Shown: positions 52,801 to 62,800 of the stretch, piece by piece | Layout of the letters: every line of letters starts with the position of its first letter | How positions within the stretch are numbered: position 1 is the first letter of the stretch | Translations under genes and position numbers: made by a program | NCBI GenBank assembly: GCA_028752905.1 | Contig: JAQNBH010000003.1 | Coordinates: 31,366,722 to 31,430,721, forward strand | Length of the DNA stretch: 64,000 nucleotides | Direction: 5' to 3' | Source: Cladorhizidae sp. MBARI D1340-BT2 | Lineage: Eukaryota; Porifera; Demospongiae; Poecilosclerida; Cladorhizidae | The notes under the pieces: model-generated | The model's database searches: none | Seen by the model: only the letters and a program-made list of their open reading frames with translations | What the model was told of the DNA's origin: nothing

Positions 52801-53079
52801 ATCAAGGATAGCCATGGACGTATCGGACGTTGGTCTCTAACTCTACAACCCTACATGTACACCGTAGTGCATCGTAGCGGCAAAGCAAACGCAAACGCCG
52901 ACGGTCTTTCGAGAGAACCTAGTGGTTCTCACCATGAGAAGGGGGGAGTGTCGGAAATGGCATTCCCTGCCAGACAAGTGAGAGAGGAAGTAGTACAAGT
53001 TAATGAATTACTACTACAAACCATGCCATATATGGACCGGAGTATATTTAACTCACCGGGTAAAGTTATTTATAACTGA
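52801..53079 (+). pseudogene. pol: RNase H C-terminal remnant and polyprotein tail
   Basis: This is the distal end of the polyprotein, cut off from the main frame by the AT-rich insertion and lying in a different frame (+1 relative to the upstream part). The reading starts with IKDSHGR, continues through a WSLTLQPY segment and reaches HRSGKANANADGLSR, the usual C-terminal signature of Ty3/gypsy RNase H (V-x-H-R-x-G-x-x-N-x-x-A-D-x-L-S-R). The first ATG in it is at 52855. The frame continues over the polypurine tract into the 3' LTR and stops at 53079, about 130 bp inside the LTR, so the natural polyprotein tail is encoded by LTR sequence. No upstream start signal makes independent expression likely. 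Confidence 0.85.
52936..52948 (+). promoter_or_regulatory. Polypurine tract
   Basis: GAGAAGGGGGGAG, 13 purines in a row, ends exactly one base before the 3' LTR. It is the expected RNase-H-resistant primer for plus-strand DNA synthesis. It lies inside the coding frame of the polyprotein tail (reading HEKGG). Confidence 0.9.
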
Positions 53080-53377
53080 CGAATAGGAAGACGACAGACC
53101 GGAACAGAGAGAGCTAGAGAGAGCTAGGAGAGTAGCTTGAATTTGTTAGTTGTTGGACACTGAGTTTGAAATGTTGTGATGAGATTCTTTTTGGCAGTAT
53201 TGTTATATGCACTAAGAAGTGTTTATTAATCTCAAGTGGTCATTTGGGCTTGTAAGGGGAAAGCACTTGCTGGTTCACCTGAGTGAGAGGTGAATCAGAA
53301 GTGTCAGTAACTATAAGTCGGCGCGGATCTGTTCGGAGAGACTAAGTGTGACACTCTCAAGGAAAGCATTTCCGACA
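52949..53377 (+). repeat. 3' long terminal repeat (429 bp)
   Basis: This is the direct repeat of the 5' LTR, with the same length, the same 11-bp terminal inverted repeat and no difference found in a block-by-block reading. The first ~130 bp encode the end of the polyprotein. It should carry the transcript end, but no AATAAA is present, so 3'-end processing would use another signal. Confidence 0.95.
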
Positions 53378-53382
53378 TAGAG
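53378..53382. repeat. Target-site duplication, right copy (TAGAG)
   Basis: TAGAG lies immediately after the 3' LTR and matches the five bases left of the element. It continues into CACCTAGTCATT, which completes the interrupted satellite monomer. This confirms the element borders and shows both flanks derive from one insertion without later recombination. Confidence 0.9.
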
Positions 53383-54849
53383 CACCTAGTCATTATTCCT
53401 GATGAAGGCTAGAGCATTTAGTCATTATTCATGATGAAGGCTAGAGCATCTAGTCATTATTCCTGATGAAGGCTATAGCATCTAGTCATTATTCCTGATG
53501 AAGGCTAGAGCATCTAGTCGTTATTCCTGATGAAGGCTAGAACATCTAGTCATTATTCCTGATGAGACTAGAGCATCTAGTCATTATTCCTAATAAAGGC
53601 CGGAGCATCTATTCATTATTCCTGATGAAAGTCAGAGCATCTAGTCATTATTCATTGATGAAGGCTAGAGCATCTAGTCATTATTCCTGATGAAGGTCAG
53701 AGCATCTAGTCATTATTCCTGATGAAGGCTAGAGCATCTAGTCATTATTAGAGCATCTAGTCATTATTCCTGATGAAGACTAGAGCATCTAGTCATTATT
53801 CCTGGTGAAGGCTAGAGCATCTAGTCATTATTCCTGATGAAGGCTAGAGCATCTAGTCATTATTCCTGATGAAGCTATAGCACCTAGTCATTATTCCTGA
53901 TGAAGGCTGGAGCATCTAGTCAATATTCCTGATGATGGCTAGAGTATCTAGTCATTAGTCCTGATGAAGGCTAGAGCATCTAGTCATTATTCCTGATGTC
54001 TAGAGCATCTAGTCATTATTCCTGAAAGTTATGATTCCTGATAAAGGCTAGAGCATCTAGTCATTATTCTGATGAAGGCTAGAGCATTTAGTCATTATTC
54101 CTGATGAAGGCTAGAGCATCTAGTCATTATTCCTTGATGAAGGATAGAGCATCTAGTTATTATTCCTTGATGAAGGCTAGAGCATCTAGTCATTATTCCT
54201 GATGAAGGTCAGAGCATCTAGTCATTATTTCTGATGAAGGCTAGAGCATCTAGTCATTATTAGAGAATCTAGTCATTATTCCTGATGAAGACTAGAGCAT
54301 CTAGTCATTATTCCTGATGAAGGCTAGAGCATCTAGTCGTTATTCCTGATGACTAGAGCATCTAGTCATTATTCCTGATAGTCATTATTCCTAATGAAGG
54401 CTGGAGCATCTATTCATTATTCCTGATGAAAGTCAGAGCATCTAGTCTCATTATTCATTGATGAAGGCTAGAGCATCTAGTCATTATTCCTGATGAAGGT
54501 CAGAGCATCTAGTCATTATTCCTGATGAAGGCTAGAGCATCTAGTCATTATTCCTGATGAAGGCTAGAGCATCTAGTCATTATTCCTGATGAAGGCTAGA
54601 GCATCTAGTCATTATCCTGATGAAGGCCACAGCATCTAGTCATTATTCCTGATGAAGGCTAGAGCACCTAGTCATTATTCCTGATGAAGGCTAGAACACC
54701 TAGTCATTATTCCTGATTAAGGCTAGAGCATCTAGTCATTATTGCTGATGAAGGCTAGAGCATCTAGTCATTATTCCTGATGAAGGCTAGAACAACTAGT
54801 CATTATTCCTGATGAAGGCTAGAGCATCTAGTCATTATTCCTGATGAAG

Positions 54850-57800
54850 GCTAGAGCATCTAGTCATTATTCCTGATGAAGGCTATAGCATCTAGTCATT
54901 ATTCCTGATGAAGGCTAGAGCATCTAGTCGTTATTCCTGATGAAGGCTAGAACATCTAGTCATTATTCCTGATGAGACTAGAGCATCTAGTCATTATTCC
55001 TGATAGTCATTATTCCTAATGAAGGCTGGAGCATTTATTCATTATTCCTGATGAAAGTCAGAGCATCTAGTCATTATTCATTGATGAAAGCTAGAGCATC
55101 TAGTCATTATTAGAGCATCTAGTCATTATTCCTGATGAAGGTCAGAGCATCTAGTCATTATTCCTGATGAAGGCTAGAGCATCTAGTCATTATTAGAGCA
55201 TCTAGTCATTATTCCTGATGAAGACTAGAGCATCTAGTCATTATTCCTGGTGAAGGCTAGAGCATCTAGTCATTATTCCTGATGAAGGCTAGAGCATCTA
55301 GTCATTATTCCTGATGAAGCTATAGCACCTAGTCATTATTCCTGATGAAGGCTGGAGCATCTAGTCAATATTCCTGATGATGGCTAGAGCATCTAGTCAT
55401 TAGTCCTGATGAAGGCTAGAGCATCTAGTCATTATTCCTGATGAAGGCTAGAGCACCTAGTCATTATTTATGATGAAGGCTGGAGCATATAGTCAATATT
55501 CCTGATGAAGACTAGAGCATCTAGTCATTATTCCTGATGAACGCTAGAGCATCTGGTCATTATTCCTGATGAAGGCTAGGGCATCTAGTCATTATTCCTG
55601 ATAAAGGCTAGAGCATCAAGTCATTATTCCTGATGAAGGCTAGAGCATCTAGTCATTATTCCTGATAAAGGCTAGAGCATCTAGTCATTATTCCTGATGA
55701 ATGATAGAGCATCTAGTCATTATTCCTGATGAAGGCTAGATCATCTAGTCATTATTGCTGGAGCATCTAGTCATTATTCCTGATGAAGGCTAGAGCATCT
55801 AGTAATTATTCCTGATGAAGGCTATAGTCATTATTCCTGATGAAGGCTAGAGCATCTAGTCATTATTCCTGGAGCATCTTGTCATTATTCCTGATGAAGG
55901 CTAGAGCATCTAGTCATTATTCCTGATGAAGGCTAGAGCATCTAGTCATTATTCCTGATGAAGGCTAGAGCATCTAGTCATTATCCTGATGAAGGCCACA
56001 GCATCTAGTCATTATTCCTGATGAAGGCTAGAGCACCTAGTCATTATTCCTGATGAAGGCTAGAACACCTAGTCATTATTCCTGATGAAGGCTAGAGCAT
56101 CTAGTCATTATTGCTGATTAAGGCTAGAGCATCTAGTCATTATTCCTGATGAAGGCTAGAGCACCTAGTCATTATTGCTGATGAAGGCTAGAGCATCTAG
56201 TCATTATTCCTGATGAAGGCTAGAGCATCTAGTCATTATTCCTGATGAAGGCTAGAGCATCTAGTCATTATTCATGATGAAGGCTAGAGCATCTAGTCGT
56301 TATTCCTGATGACTAGAGCATCTAGTCATTATTCCTGATAGTCATTATTCCTAATGAAGGCTGTAGCATCTATTCATTATTCCTGATGAAAGTCAGATCA
56401 TCTAGTCTGATTATTCATTGATGAAGGCTAGAGCATCTAGTCATTATTCCTGATGAAGGTCAGAGCATCTAGTCATTATTCCTGATGAAGGCTAGAGCAT
56501 CTAGTCATTATTCCTGATGAAGACTAGAGCATCTTGTCATTATTCCTGATGAAGGCTAGAGCATCTAGTCATTATCCTGATGAAGGCCACAGCATCTAGT
56601 CATTATTCCTGATGAAGGCTAGAGCACCTAGTCATTATTCCTGATGAAGGCTAGAACACCTAGTCATTATTCCTGATTAAGGCTAGAGCATCTAGTCATT
56701 ATTGCTGATGAAGGCTAGAGCATCTAGTCATTATTCCTAATGAAGGCTAGAGCACCTAGTCATTATTCCTGATGAAGGCTAGAGCATCTAGTCATTATTC
56801 CTGATGAAGGCTAGAGCATCTAGTCATTATTCCTGATGAAGGCTATAGCATCTAGTCATTATTCCTGATGAAGGCTAGAGCATCTAGTCGTTATTCCTGA
56901 TGAAGGCTAGAACATCTAGTCATTATAACTGATAAGACTAGAGCATCTAGTCATTATTCCTAATGAAGGCCGGAGCATCTATTCATTATTCTTGATGAAA
57001 GTCAGAGCATCTAGTCATTATTCATTGATGAAGGCTAGAGCATCTAGTCATTATTCCTGATGAAGGTCAGAGCATCTAGTCATTATTCCTGATGAAGGCT
57101 ACAGCATCAAGTCATTATTAGAGCATCTAGTCATTATTCCTGATGAAGACCAGAGCATCTAGTCATTATTCCTGGTGAAGGCTAGAGCATCTAGTCATTA
57201 TTCCTGATGAAGGCTAGAGCATCTAGTCATTATTCCTGATGAATCTATAGCCCCTAGTCATTATTCCTGATGAAGGCTGGTGCATCTAGTCAATATTCCT
57301 GATGATGGCTAGAGCATCTAGTCATTAGTCCTGATGAAGGCTAGAGCATCTAGTCATTATTCCTGAAGTCTAGAGCATCTAGTCATTATTCCTGAAAGTT
57401 ATGATTCCTGATAAAGGCTGGAGCATCTAGTCATTATTCTGATGAAGGCTAGAGCATTTAGTAATTATTCCTGATGAAGGCTAGAGCATCTAGTCATTAT
57501 TCCTTGATGAAGGATAGAGCATCTAGTTATTATTCCTTGATGAAGGCTAGAGCATCTAGTCATTATTCCTGATGAAGGTCAGAGCATCTAGTCATTATTC
57601 CTGATGAAGGCTAGAGCACCTAGTCATTATTTATGATGAAGGCTGGAGCATATAGTCAATATTCCTGATGAAGGCTAGAGAATCTAGTCATTTTCTTGAT
57701 GAAGGCTAGAGCATCTAGTCATTATTCCTGATGAAGGCTAGGGCATCTAGTCATTATTCCTGATGAAGGCTAGATCATCAAGTCATTATTCCTGATGAAG

Positions 57801-59690
57801 GCTAGAGCATCTAGTCATTATTCCTGATAAAGGCTAGAGCATCTAGTCATTATTCCTGATGAAGGATAGAGCATCTAGTCATTATTCCTGATGAAGGCTG
57901 GAGTATCTAGTCAATATTCCTGATGAAGGCTAGAGCATCTAGTCATTATTCCTAATGAAGGCTAGGCTAGAGCATCTAGTCATTATTCCTGATGAAGGCT
58001 AGAGCATCTAGTCATTATTCCTGATGAAGGCTATAGCATCTAGTCATTATTCCTGATGAAGGCTAGAGCATCTAGTCGTTATTCCTGATGAAGGCTAGAA
58101 CATCTAGTCATTATTCCTGATGAGACTAGAGCATCTAGTCATTATTCCTGATAGTCATTATTCCTAATGAAGGCTGGAGCATTTATTCATTATTCCTGAT
58201 GAAAGTCAGAGCATCTAGTCATTATTCATTGATGAAAGCTAGAGCATCTAGTCATTATTAGAGCATCTAGTCATTATTCCTGATGAAGGTCAGAGCATCT
58301 AGTCATTATTCCTGATGAAGGCTAGAGCATCTAGTCATTATTAGAGCATCTAGTCATTATTCCTGATGAAGACTAGAGCATCTAGTCATTATTCCTGGTG
58401 AAGGCTAGAGCATCTAGTCATTATTCCTGATGAAGGCTAGAGCATCTAGTCATTATTCCTGATGAAGCTATAGCACCTAGTCATTATTCCTGATGAAGGC
58501 TGGAGCATCTAGTCAATATTCCTGATGATGGCTAGAGCATCTAGTCATTAGTCCTGATGAAGGCTAGAGCATCTAGTCATTATTCCTGATGAAGGCTAGA
58601 GCACCTAGTCATTATTTATGATGAAGGCTGGAGCATATAATCAATATTCCTGATGAAGACTAGAGCATCTAGTCATTATTCCTGATGAACGCTAGAGCAT
58701 CTGGTCATTATTCCTGATGAAGGCTAGGGCATCTAGTCATTATTCCTGATAAAGGCTAGAGCATCAAGTCATTATTCCTGATGAAGGCTAGAGCATCTAG
58801 TCATTATTCCTGATAAAGGCTAGAGCATCTAGTCATTATTCCTGATGAATGATAGAGCATCTAGTCATTATTCCTGATGAAGGCTAGATCATCTAGTCAT
58901 TATTGCTGGAGCATCTAGTCATTATTCCTGATGAAGGCTAGAGCATCTAGTAATTATTCCTGATGAAGGCTATAGTCATTATTCCTGATGAAGGCTAGAG
59001 CATCTAGTCATTATTCCTGGAGCATCTTGTCATTATTCCTGATGAAGGCTAGAGCATCTAGTCATTATTCCTGATGAAGGCTAGAGCATCTAGTCATTAT
59101 TCCTGATGAAGGCTAGAGCATCTAGTCATTATCCTGATGAAGGCCACAGCATCTAGTCATTATTCCTGATGAAGGCTAGAGCACCTAGTCATTATTCCTG
59201 ATGAAGGCTAGAACACCTAGTCATTATTCCTGATGAAGGCTAGAGCATCTAGTCATTATTGCTGATTAAGGCTAGAGCATCTAGTCATTATTCCTGATGA
59301 AGGCTAGAGCACCTAGTCATTATTGCTGATGAAGGCTAGAGCATCTAGTCATTATTCCTGATGAAGGCTAGAGCATCTAGTCATTATTCCTGATGAAGGC
59401 TAGAGCATCTAGTCATTATTCATGATGAAGGCTAGAGCATCTAGTCGTTATTCCTGATGACTAGAGCATCTAGTCATTATTCCTGATAGTCATTATTCCT
59501 AATGAAGGCTGTAGCATCTATTCATTATTCCTGATGAAAGTCAGATCATCTAGTCTGATTATTCATTGATGAAGGCTAGAGCATCTAGTCATTATTCCTG
59601 ATGAAGGTCAGAGCATCTAGTCATTATTCCTGATGAAGGCTAGAGCATCTAGTCATTATTCCTGATGAAGACTAGAGCATCTTGTCATTA
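54850..59690 (+). repeat. ~3.15-kb tandem duplication in the right array
   Basis: Private variants repeat at 3,148-3,149 bp: GCATTTATTC (55031 and 58180), TCTGGTC (55552 and 58700) and the AGCATCTTGTC context (near 56530 and 59680). After about 59,700 the offset drops to 3,053 bp, seen at GACCAG (57148 and 60201), because copy 2 lacks a 95-bp segment of three monomers (32+32+31) that includes the CCACAGC unit. The stretches compared look almost identical. The outer edges are approximate. Confidence 0.75.
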
Positions 59691-59879
59691 TTCCTGATGA
59701 AGGCTAGAACACCTAGTCATTATTCCTGATTAAGGCTAGAGCATCTAGTCATTATTGCTGATGAAGGCTAGAGCATCTAGTCATTATTCCTAATGAAGGC
59801 TAGAGCACCTAGTCATTATTCCTGATGAAGGCTAGAGCATCTAGTCATTATTCCTGATGAAGGCTAGAGCATCTAGTCA

Positions 59880-62800
59880 TTATTCCTGATGAAGGCTATA
59901 GCATCTAGTCATTATTCCTGATGAAGGCTAGAGCATCTAGTCGTTATTCCTGATGAAGGCTAGAACATCTAGTCATTATAACTGATAAGACTAGAGCATC
60001 TAGTCATTATTCCTAATGAAGGCCGGAGCATCTATTCATTATTCTTGATGAAAGTCAGAGCATCTAGTCATTATTCATTGATGAAGGCTAGAGCATCTAG
60101 TCATTATTCCTGATGAAGGTCAGAGCATCTAGTCATTATTCCTGATGAAGGCTACAGCATCAAGTCATTATTAGAGCATCTAGTCATTATTCCTGATGAA
60201 GACCAGAGCATCTAGTCATTATTCCTGGTGAAGGCTAGAGCATCTAGTCATTATTCCTGATGAAGGCTAGAGCATCTAGTCATTATTCCTGATGAATCTA
60301 TAGCCCCTAGTCATTATTCCTGATGAAGGCTGGTGCATCTAGTCAATATTCCTGATGATGGCTAGAGCATCTAGTCATTAGTCCTGATGAAGGCTAGAGC
60401 ATCTAGTCATTATTCCTGAAGTCTAGAGCATCTAGTCATTATTCCTGAAAGTTATGATTCCTGATAAAGGCTGGAGCATCTAGTCATTATTCTGATGAAG
60501 GCTAGAGCATTTAGTAATTATTCCTGATGAAGGCTAGAGCATCTAGTCATTATTCCTTGATGAAGGATAGAGCATCTAGTTATTATTCCTTGATGAAGGC
60601 TAGAGCATCTAGTCATTATTCCTGATGAAGGTCAGAGCATCTAGTCATTATTCCTGATGAAGGCTAGAGCACCTAGTCATTATTTATGATGAAGGCTGGA
60701 GCATATAGTCAATATTCCTGATGAAGGCTAGAGAATCTAGTCATTTTCCTGATGAAGGCTAGAGCATCTAGTCATTATTCCTGATGAAGGCTAGGGCATC
60801 TAGTCATTATTCCTGATGAAGGCTAGATCATCAAGTCATTATTCCTGATGAAGGCTAGAGCATCTAGTCATTATTCCTGATAAAGGCTAGAGCATCTAGT
60901 CATTATTCCCGATGAAGGATAGAGCATCTAGTCTTTATTCCTGATGAAGGCTAGATCATCTAGTCATTATTCCTGATGAAGGCTGGAGTATCTAGTCAAT
61001 ATTCCTGATGAAGGCTAGAGCATCTAGTCATTATTCCTAATGAAGGCTAGGCTAGAGCATCTAGTCATTATTCCTGATGACTAGAGCATCTAGTCATTAT
61101 TCCTGATAGTCATTATTCCAGATGAAGGCTGGAGCATCTAGTCATTATTCCTAATGAAGGCTAGAGCAGCTGGTCATTATTCCTTGATGAAGGCTATAGC
61201 ATCTAGTCATTATTCCTTGATGAAGGCTACAGCATCTAGTCATTATTCCAGATAAAAGTCAGAGCATCTAGTCATTATTCAATGATGAAGGCTAGAGCAC
61301 CTAGTCATTATTGCTGATGAAGGTCAGAGCATCTAGTCATTATTCCTGATGATGGCTAGAGCATCTAGTCTCATTAGTCCTGATGAAGGCTAGAGCATCT
61401 AGTCATTATTCCTGATGACTAGAGCATCTAGTCATTATTCCTGATAGTTATTATTCCTGGGAGCTTCTAGTCATTATTCCTGATGAAGGCTAGAGCATTT
61501 AGTCATTATTCCTGAGCATCTAGTCATTATTCCTTGATGAAAGATAGAGCATCTAGTTATTATTCCTTGATGAAGGCTAGAGCATCTAGTCATTATTCCT
61601 GATGAAGGTCAGAGCATATAGTCATTATTCCTGATGAAGGCTAGAGCACCTAGTCATTATTTATGATGAAGGCTGGAGCATCTAGTCATTAAGGCTGGAG
61701 CATCTAGTCATTATTCCTGATGAAGACTAGAGCATATAGTCATTATTTCTGATGAAGGCTAGAGTATCTAATAATTATTCCTGATGAAGGCTATAGTCAT
61801 TATTCCTGATGAAGGCTAGAGCATCTAGACATTATTCCTGGAGCATCTAGTCATTATTCCTGATGAAGGCTAGAGCATCTAGTCATTATTCCTGATGAAG
61901 GCTAGAGCATCTAGTCATTATTCCTGATGAAGGCTAGAGCATCTAGTCATTATTCCTGATGAAGGCTAGAGCATCTAGTCATTATTCCTGATGAAGGCTA
62001 TAGCATCTAGTCATTATTCCTGATGAAGGCTAGAGCATCTAGTCGTTATTCCTGATGAAGGCTAGAACATCTAGTCATTATTACTGATAAGACTAGAGCA
62101 TCTAGTCATTATTCCTAATGAAGGCCGGAGCATCTATTCATTATTCTTGATGAAAGTCAGAGCATCTAGTCATTATTCATTGATGAAGGCTAGAGCATCT
62201 AGTCATTATTCCTGATGAAGGTCAGAGCATCTAGTCATTATTCCTGATGAAGGCTACAGCATCAAGTCATTATTAGAGCATCTAGTCATTATTCCTGATG
62301 AAGACCAGAGCATCTAGTCATTATTCCTGGTGAAGGCTAGAGCATCTAGTCATTATTCCTGATGAAGGCTAGAGAATCTAGTCATTATTCCTGATGAATC
62401 TATAGCCCCTAGTCATTATTCCTGATGAAGGCTGGTGCATCTAGTCAATATTCCTGATGATGGCTAGAGCATCTAGTCATTAGTCCTGATGAAGGCTAGA
62501 GCATCTAGTCATTATTCCTGAAGTCTAGAGCATCTAGTCATTATTCCTGAAAGTTATGATTCCTGATAAAGGCTGGAGCATCTAGTCATTATTCTGATGA
62601 AGGCTAGAGCATTTAGTAATTATTCCTGATGAAGGCTAGAGCATCTAGTCATTATTCCTTGATGAAGGATAGAGCATCTAGTTATTATTCCTTGATGAAG
62701 GCTAGAGCATCTAGTCATTATTCCTGATGAAGGTCAGAGCATCTAGTCATTATTCCTGATGAAGGCTAGAGCACCTAGTCATTATTTATGATGAAGGCTG

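Larger units (their letters stand above)
47838..53377 (+). mobile_element. Gmr1-like Ty3/gypsy LTR retrotransposon, damaged
   Basis: This is a 5,540-bp element with two identical 429-bp LTRs, a primer-binding site two bases after the 5' LTR, a polypurine tract touching the 3' LTR, and a 5-bp target duplication. Domain order is SCAN-like capsid, zinc knuckle, aspartic protease, integrase (HHCC, D,D35E, GPY/F-like), reverse transcriptase (YLDD), RNase H. Sequence motifs are of Ty3/gypsy type, but integrase lies upstream of reverse transcriptase as in Ty1/copia. That order is the hallmark of the Gmr1 group. The copy cannot make full proteins as read: gag changes frame at a CT run, and RNase H is split by an AT-rich insertion. 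No envelope-like frame is present. The element sits alone in the satellite and shares no similarity with it. Confidence 0.95.

Noticed and set aside
53050..53377. Envelope gene making this an endogenous errantivirus
   Set aside because: There is no frame between RNase H and the 3' LTR; the polyprotein tail runs straight into the LTR.
47838..53377. Retrotransposon as the source of the satellite
   Set aside because: The LTRs and interior share no similarity with the 32-bp unit beyond the 5-bp target duplication, and the satellite reads through the insertion in register.
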